DNA of 9,911 nt from Gammaproteobacteria bacterium (GTDB lineage: Bacteria; Pseudomonadota; Gammaproteobacteria; SZUA-229): positions 1 to 9,911 of the forward strand of contig JAPHRB010000051.1 of the NCBI GenBank assembly GCA_026197015.1, given 5' to 3'. The notes beneath the pieces were generated by a model. That model searched no databases, had not been told where the DNA came from, and saw only the letters and a program-made list of their open reading frames with translations. Made by a program: the position numbers and the translations under genes. This document shows positions 5,976-9,911 of this stretch, one piece after another; positions within the stretch are counted from its first letter, which is position 1; every line of letters begins with the position of its first letter.

Positions 5976-7031
5976 ATTTTAAATATTAAACGTTTTTTAA
6001 TTACATCTATTTTACTGTTAGTTGGTGCTTCGTCGTTAGCTAATACGCAGGATGTTGAAGATAGTCTCATATTTGATGACACCCCTCTAAAGGAAGACCT
6101 TCATTTACCTGACTGGTTTAGCCTCAGTTTTTTAGACTTACAAGATAGTTTAGACGAAGCCATAAAAGATGGTAAAAAAGGTATTATTCTTTATTTTGGA
6201 CGCAAAGACTGCGCCTACTGTAAATCACTACTCGAAGTAAACTGGGGTGACCCTGCTATTATAAAATTTACCCAGCAACACTTTAATGTGATCGCAATTG
6301 ATGTTCGCGGTGATCGTGTGGTCACTGACTTCAGAGGTAAAACATGGTCTGAAAAGAGTTTTTCGGCACATAGAAAAACAAACTTCACCCCCTCATTATT
6401 ATTTTATAACTCAAAAAGTCAGCTCGCATTAAAACTACCTGGCTATCGTCCCAAGTATCAATTCAGAGCTGCTCTAGAATATGTTGCTGATGCGCACTAT
6501 CAACGCGAATCATTTCGCGATTATCTGACACGAGCAGAAGCCGCATTAAGTTTTGGCTTAGAAGAACTTAATGAGCATGAGGTTTTCATGTCACCACCTT
6601 ATGATCTTCAACGAAATAATAAAAACCGCAACAAATCTCAAGTTAACCCATTAGTTGTTTTTTTTGAACACCCACGCTGTCATGCATGTGATATTTTACA
6701 CGGTGACACTTTAAGTAATCCTGAGGTTACCACGCAACTTTTTGAACTTGATGTGGTGCAATTAAACTCTATGGATAACACTCCTGTAATCACGCCTGAT
6801 GGCAAACAGACAACTTCAAAACAGTGGGCTGAAGATTTAAACTTAACCTTCGCTCCCAGCATGGTGTTTTTTGATGAATCAGGAAAAGAAATATTGCGGG
6901 TGGAGTCAGTCATTAGATTTTATCGCTTAAATAATGTATTACGTTATGTCATTGGTAAGGAGTATAACAATTACCCTACTTTTCAGGCATGGCTACATGA
7001 AATACGCAAGAATAATATGAGTGTAAAGTAA
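5976..7031 (+). CDS. Exported SoxW-like protein with two tandem thioredoxin domains; apparent ATT start
   Basis: The reading frame runs from a stop at 5964 to 7031 and encodes about 351 residues if it starts at ATT 5976. The N-terminus has K5–R6, a hydrophobic stretch (7–19) and a signal-peptidase-like SLA (20–22), so export to the periplasm is likely. Domain 1 (about 55–170) has C79-A-Y-C82, GDRVVTDF and the cis-proline P139 in FTPSLLF. Domain 2 (about 223–345) has C235-H-A-C238 and P294 in FAPSMVFF. Both resemble SoxW-type thioredoxins, whose substrates are periplasmic disulfides, in some species within sulfur-oxidation systems; the actual partner here is unknown. No in-frame ATG, GTG or TTG occurs before GTG 6288, which would remove the signal peptide and the first CxxC. 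ATT 5976 has an AGG 8 bases ahead. A point mutation or sequence error in an original ATG is the alternative. The small gene at 7034 follows after 2 bp. Confidence 0.82.
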   Translation: MLNIKRFLITSILLLVGASSLANTQDVEDSLIFDDTPLKEDLHLPDWFSLSFLDLQDSLDEAIKDGKKGIILYFGRKDCAYCKSLLEVNWGDPAIIKFTQQHFNVIAIDVRGDRVVTDFRGKTWSEKSFSAHRKTNFTPSLLFYNSKSQLALKLPGYRPKYQFRAALEYVADAHYQRESFRDYLTRAEAALSFGLEELNEHEVFMSPPYDLQRNNKNRNKSQVNPLVVFFEHPRCHACDILHGDTLSNPEVTTQLFELDVVQLNSMDNTPVITPDGKQTTSKQWAEDLNLTFAPSMVFFDESGKEILRVESVIRFYRLNNVLRYVIGKEYNNYPTFQAWLHEIRKNNMSVK

Positions 7032-7033
7032 CA

Positions 7034-7225
7034 ATGGATCAAAAAAGAGTTATTCAGGCGATCGAAAACATATGCAGTATGGGTTGTACAACTGTAAAGG
7101 CTATTATTATAACTTTAGAAATGGGCAATAAAGTGGAAGGTACTGAGGATTTTTCAGAGGATGAGTTAAAAGAACTAGAAAAAGAACTCAAATCTATAAT
7201 GGCGGTTTATGAAGATAAAGCTTAA
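7034..7225 (+). CDS. Small acidic protein of unknown function
   Basis: A 63-residue protein that I cannot assign to a named family. It is acidic (about 14 Asp/Glu against 8 Lys/Arg) and lacks a signal peptide or membrane segment, so it is probably cytoplasmic. The N-terminal half looks helical and holds two cysteines one helical turn apart (C14-S-M-G-C18). The second half (40–60) is a charged amphipathic helix rich in E, K and L, ending in SIMAVYE. Only TAACA separates the thioredoxin gene's codons from this ATG (2 bp between genes), with a weak purine-rich stretch upstream, so translation is probably coupled. The clean ATG, tight spacing and helix-patterned composition suggest a real gene rather than a chance frame. 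Its stop lies 8 bp from the stop of the convergent sixA. Confidence 0.7.
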   Translation: MDQKRVIQAIENICSMGCTTVKAIIITLEMGNKVEGTEDFSEDELKELEKELKSIMAVYEDKA

Positions 7226-7227
7226 AT

Positions 7228-7260
7228 CCAGATCTAATTATGCTTCTGGCTATGTTTTTT
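7228..7260 (+). terminator. Weak candidate terminator between the convergent gene ends
   Basis: CCAGA (7228–7232) can pair with TCTGG (7245–7249) around a 12-base loop, and six Ts follow at 7255–7260. The position, directly after the last plus-strand gene, suits a terminator. The stem is only 5 bp, the loop is long and five bases separate it from the T-run. It also overlaps the end of sixA. Confidence 0.3.
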
Positions 7261-7737
7261 GGGATACTCAAAAGCCAATAAGTCGCCAGCTTCACGCTTA
7301 ATATCACTCCAGTTATTTTCTTCAAACTGAACAATTGCAACACTACAACTTGGCATATCACTTACACCGTCTTTAGTGTAATAATTTACCACCTCAGTCA
7401 TTGTCGGATTATGTCCGACTATCATTACCGACGATTGTTTATCTGGTAGTTTTTTTATAATATCAACAATATCAAGATGCGATGCCAGGTAGATTGAATG
7501 GTTCTGTATTACTGCTTTATGCGGAGTTAAATATTTTTTATATTGTTCAGCGGTAGCAAGTGCCCGTGCCGCATCACTACTAATGATTTCATGAATAATA
7601 TAACCACATTGATGAAGATATGTAGCCATTAACGGGGCATCATTTTTACCCTTTTCATTAAGCGGTCTATTAAAATCACTTATGCCGGGTTCATTCCAGT
7701 TAGATTTAGCATGTCTGGCAAAAAGCAATGTTTTCAT
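7234..7737 (-). CDS. sixA: SixA-type phosphohistidine phosphatase
   Basis: A 167-residue single-domain histidine phosphatase (E. coli SixA 161). The catalytic motif near the N-terminus is R8-H9-A10 followed by KS, the RHAKS form common in the COG2062 branch, with H9 as the phosphate-accepting residue. SSDAARALATAE (53–64) carries the conserved arginine, R58. The second catalytic histidine is H109 in VGHNPT (107–112). SixA removes phosphate from phosphohistidine proteins; in E. coli its known physiological target is NPr of the nitrogen-related phosphotransferase system, after an earlier proposal for the ArcB HPt domain. The ATG is preceded by AGGGTG about 5 bases away. It follows the nasA stop after only 23 bp on the same strand, so co-transcription is likely. 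The general family assignment is firm; the exact substrate here is inferred. Confidence 0.9.
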   Translation of the reverse strand: MKTLLFARHAKSNWNEPGISDFNRPLNEKGKNDAPLMATYLHQCGYIIHEIISSDAARALATAEQYKKYLTPHKAVIQNHSIYLASHLDIVDIIKKLPDKQSSVMIVGHNPTMTEVVNYYTKDGVSDMPSCSVAIVQFEENNWSDIKREAGDLLAFEYPKKHSQKHN

Positions 7738-7760
7738 ATCCGCACCCTATTATCTATGTG

Positions 7761-9911
7761 TTAATTTTCTTTTAAAATCGCACCTAACTCTGGTATACAG
7801 GATCCACAATTTGTACCCGCTTGTAAAGCTTTTCCAATAGCTTCGACAGAGTCGAGATTATCGTCTTTTATAGCCTGTAATATTGTATTACGACCAACAC
7901 CAAAACAGGCACATACACTTGGCCCTGCATCATCACTTGCTTCACCTGGGCGACCAGACAATAAAAATGCTTTATCTTTATCATCTAAGGTAATCTTATC
8001 AAATAAAGCCATTAACCAGTCCCGATTTGGTAGATGCTCATGAGGGCTGATAAAAACACAACTTTCTAATTCATCACCTACCAATCTCGCCGCTCTATAT
8101 TGTTTTGCTGATTCATCAAGATACTCCATCCAGGTAACATTATCTTCCTGTGCGCATAATAAATTTCGCGCATTTTCAGCCCAGTTATCTGGAGTTTCAT
8201 TACCGGCGATTTCATAACGCCATAAATGATGACCTTTATTTAAATTCCAGTAGTCCTGAGTTGATAAATCTAACTGGCGACGACTTAATAAAAAACCATA
8301 CCATGACTTATTAACAGGCTGAATTGTAACGGGTGTATGTTTAAATTCAGGTTGACCAGAATAAGGGTCACAATCGGGGTTTATAACTTTATCAATAACT
8401 GCATTTGAAGCGTATTGATCACTCCAGTGCATGGGCATAAAAACCATACCTTTAGGCACTTCGTCACTGATACTGGCTCGAACGGTCACTTCGCCCCACT
8501 GACTACTGACATTAACTAAATTTTCTTTAACTATATTACAGGTTGCCGCATCTTCAGGATGTATCTGAATAAACGCCTCTGAAATATGAGTTGATAATTT
8601 AGGAGACTTACCTGTGCGTGTCATTGTATGCCACTGGTCACGTATTCGACCACTATTTAATATAAATGGATACGTTTCTGAAACCGGGTTGGCAGGACCA
8701 CGAGGTGTAACAGGTATCATTTGTGCTTTACCGGATGCGGTAAAAAATTTTCCATCTTCAAACAAACGTTTAGTACCTGACAGTTGCCCGAAGGTTACAG
8801 GCCATTGCGTTGGTATAAACTGCTCATAACCTTTTTCATCAAGATCTGAAAATAACGAAATATCAAAATCTCGTGTACCATTGTTTTCTTTGCCACTTAA
8901 ACTTGCATATTCTTTGAATATTTCAAGTGATGATTCATAGTTAAATGCATTTTCAAAACCCATTTTTATTGCCACATCAGAAATGATTTTCCAGTCGGGT
9001 AAAGCTTCACCCGGAGAATCCCTAAACGAACGCTGACGTGACAAACGTCTTTCAGAATTAGTCACCATACCATCACGTTCACCCCAGGTACTGGCGGGTA
9101 ATAAAACGTCACCTAAATCTGTGGTATCGGTATTTTGCATACAATCCTGCACCACTAAAAAATTGCATTTTGATAAAGCTTTTCGAACTTTATTATTATC
9201 AGGCATGCTCACAGCAGGGTTAGTACCAATGACCCATAGTGCTTTTATTTTGCCATCTAATATGGCATCAAATAAATCAACAGCTTTGTAACCCGCTTTA
9301 TCAGCTATATGTGGTGATTGCCAATGTTGTTGAACAAGCCGTCTATGGTCTGCATTTTCTAAATCCATATGTGCCGTTAACTGATTAGCCAGGCCACCAA
9401 CCTCTCTCCCCCCCATGGCATTCGGTTGCCCTGTTAGTGAAAAAGCACCCATACCTGGGCGACCTATTCTTCCAGACAACAAGTGACAATTAATAATTGC
9501 ATTTACTTTATCTGTTGCAGAACTGCTTTGATTAATTCCCTGTGAAAATAGTGTTACAACTTTTTCTTTACGGGCAAATAAAGCATAAAAAGATTCAACC
9601 TGCTGCTTGGTTAATCCACAGCTTTTAGCAACGTGATCGATATTAATAGTTGATTCATAGGCCGCATCAAGGGTTTCATGCAAGCCTTCTACACAATTCT
9701 CGACAAACAGTTTATTAAGTTCACCCTGATCGTTTAAATAGGTTAATAAACCATTAAATAACATCGAATCTTTTGCAGAATTAATAGCCAGGTGTATATC
9801 CGCAATATCACAGGTAGCGGTTTTTCGAGGATCGATTACCACCACCTGTAAGTTAGGGTTATCATTTTTAGCCTGGCGAATTCGTTGAAAAATAACCGGG
9901 TGACACCACGC
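7761..9911 (-). CDS. nasA: NasA, assimilatory nitrate reductase catalytic subunit (C-terminal ~716 residues, N-terminus outside window)
   Basis: The frame is open to the right edge, starting AWCHPVIF, so roughly the first 180–190 residues are missing, including the expected N-terminal [4Fe-4S] site and molybdenum-ligand cysteine. The visible part is a molybdopterin oxidoreductase of the nitrate reductase branch. Marker stretches are LVVVIDPRKT-type near the edge, SGRIGRPGMGAFSLTGQPNAMGG, LWVIGTNPAVSMPD, LLPASTWGERDGMVTNSERR and, in the cofactor-binding C-terminal domain, SGRIRDQWHTMTRTG. The end is a BFD-type [2Fe-2S] domain with C-x-C (visible residues 667 and 669, in VCACFGVG) and C-x2-C (702 and 705, in NCGSCIPEL). 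That domain is typical of the long NasA form. The enzyme reduces nitrate to nitrite in the cytoplasm for ammonium assimilation. sixA follows 23 bp downstream. A GTG at 9845 is an internal codon, not the start. Confidence 0.94.
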   Translation of the reverse strand, partial: AWCHPVIFQRIRQAKNDNPNLQVVVIDPRKTATCDIADIHLAINSAKDSMLFNGLLTYLNDQGELNKLFVENCVEGLHETLDAAYESTINIDHVAKSCGLTKQQVESFYALFARKEKVVTLFSQGINQSSSATDKVNAIINCHLLSGRIGRPGMGAFSLTGQPNAMGGREVGGLANQLTAHMDLENADHRRLVQQHWQSPHIADKAGYKAVDLFDAILDGKIKALWVIGTNPAVSMPDNNKVRKALSKCNFLVVQDCMQNTDTTDLGDVLLPASTWGERDGMVTNSERRLSRQRSFRDSPGEALPDWKIISDVAIKMGFENAFNYESSLEIFKEYASLSGKENNGTRDFDISLFSDLDEKGYEQFIPTQWPVTFGQLSGTKRLFEDGKFFTASGKAQMIPVTPRGPANPVSETYPFILNSGRIRDQWHTMTRTGKSPKLSTHISEAFIQIHPEDAATCNIVKENLVNVSSQWGEVTVRASISDEVPKGMVFMPMHWSDQYASNAVIDKVINPDCDPYSGQPEFKHTPVTIQPVNKSWYGFLLSRRQLDLSTQDYWNLNKGHHLWRYEIAGNETPDNWAENARNLLCAQEDNVTWMEYLDESAKQYRAARLVGDELESCVFISPHEHLPNRDWLMALFDKITLDDKDKAFLLSGRPGEASDDAGPSVCACFGVGRNTILQAIKDDNLDSVEAIGKALQAGTNCGSCIPELGAILKEN

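Noticed and set aside
6680..6913. Minus-strand open frame inside the thioredoxin gene
   Set aside because: It is antisense to the second thioredoxin domain, whose conserved CHAC and cis-proline show the plus strand is coding.
6288..7031. Thioredoxin gene starting at GTG 6288
   Set aside because: It would cut away the signal peptide and the CAYC motif of domain 1, both intact in frame upstream.
8614..8829. Plus-strand open frame inside nasA
   Set aside because: It is antisense to conserved molybdopterin oxidoreductase sequence.
9843..9845. GTG at 9845 as the nasA start
   Set aside because: The frame continues upstream to the window edge with typical NasA sequence (AWCHPVIF), so it is an internal valine.

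Overview
The window looks like an AT-rich chromosome of a gammaproteobacterium. The minus-strand order pyrG–kdsA–eno–ftsB–ispD is the classic gammaproteobacterial arrangement, and the other proteins (ZapE, SixA, a NasA with a C-terminal BFD-type iron-sulfur domain) fit. A SoxW-like double-thioredoxin protein hints at a sulfur-oxidising or related lineage, but this is inference. I see no mobile element, tRNA, rRNA or CRISPR array.

Left part (1–4449, minus strand): pyrG (CTP synthase), kdsA (KDO-8-phosphate synthase), eno (enolase), ftsB (divisome) and ispD (isoprenoid synthesis, cut by the window edge). pyrG and kdsA share one base (TAATG). A 236-bp gap separates kdsA from eno. eno, ftsB and ispD are 18 and 12 bp apart. 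Together they serve CTP supply, LPS core sugar synthesis, glycolysis, cell division and isoprenoids. A good sigma-70-type promoter lies upstream of pyrG.

Middle (4450–7225): a divergent control region of about 350 bp, then three plus-strand genes: zapE (divisome-associated ATPase), an exported protein with two thioredoxin domains (CAYC and CHAC), and an acidic 63-residue protein of unknown function 2 bp behind it. The thioredoxin gene has no ATG, GTG or TTG start that keeps its signal peptide and first CxxC motif. The best start is a rare ATT codon behind a well-placed AGG.

Right part (7234–9911, minus strand): the C-terminal ~716 residues of the assimilatory nitrate reductase NasA, running in from the right edge, followed 23 bp later by sixA, a phosphohistidine phosphatase. 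sixA converges on the small plus-strand gene with only 8 bp between stop codons.

Most of the window is ordinary core genome, and I found no clear undescribed system. The points most worth a second look are the ATT-started tandem thioredoxin and its small partner gene, the nasA–sixA linkage, and a KdsA that carries the four ligands of the metal-dependent class.
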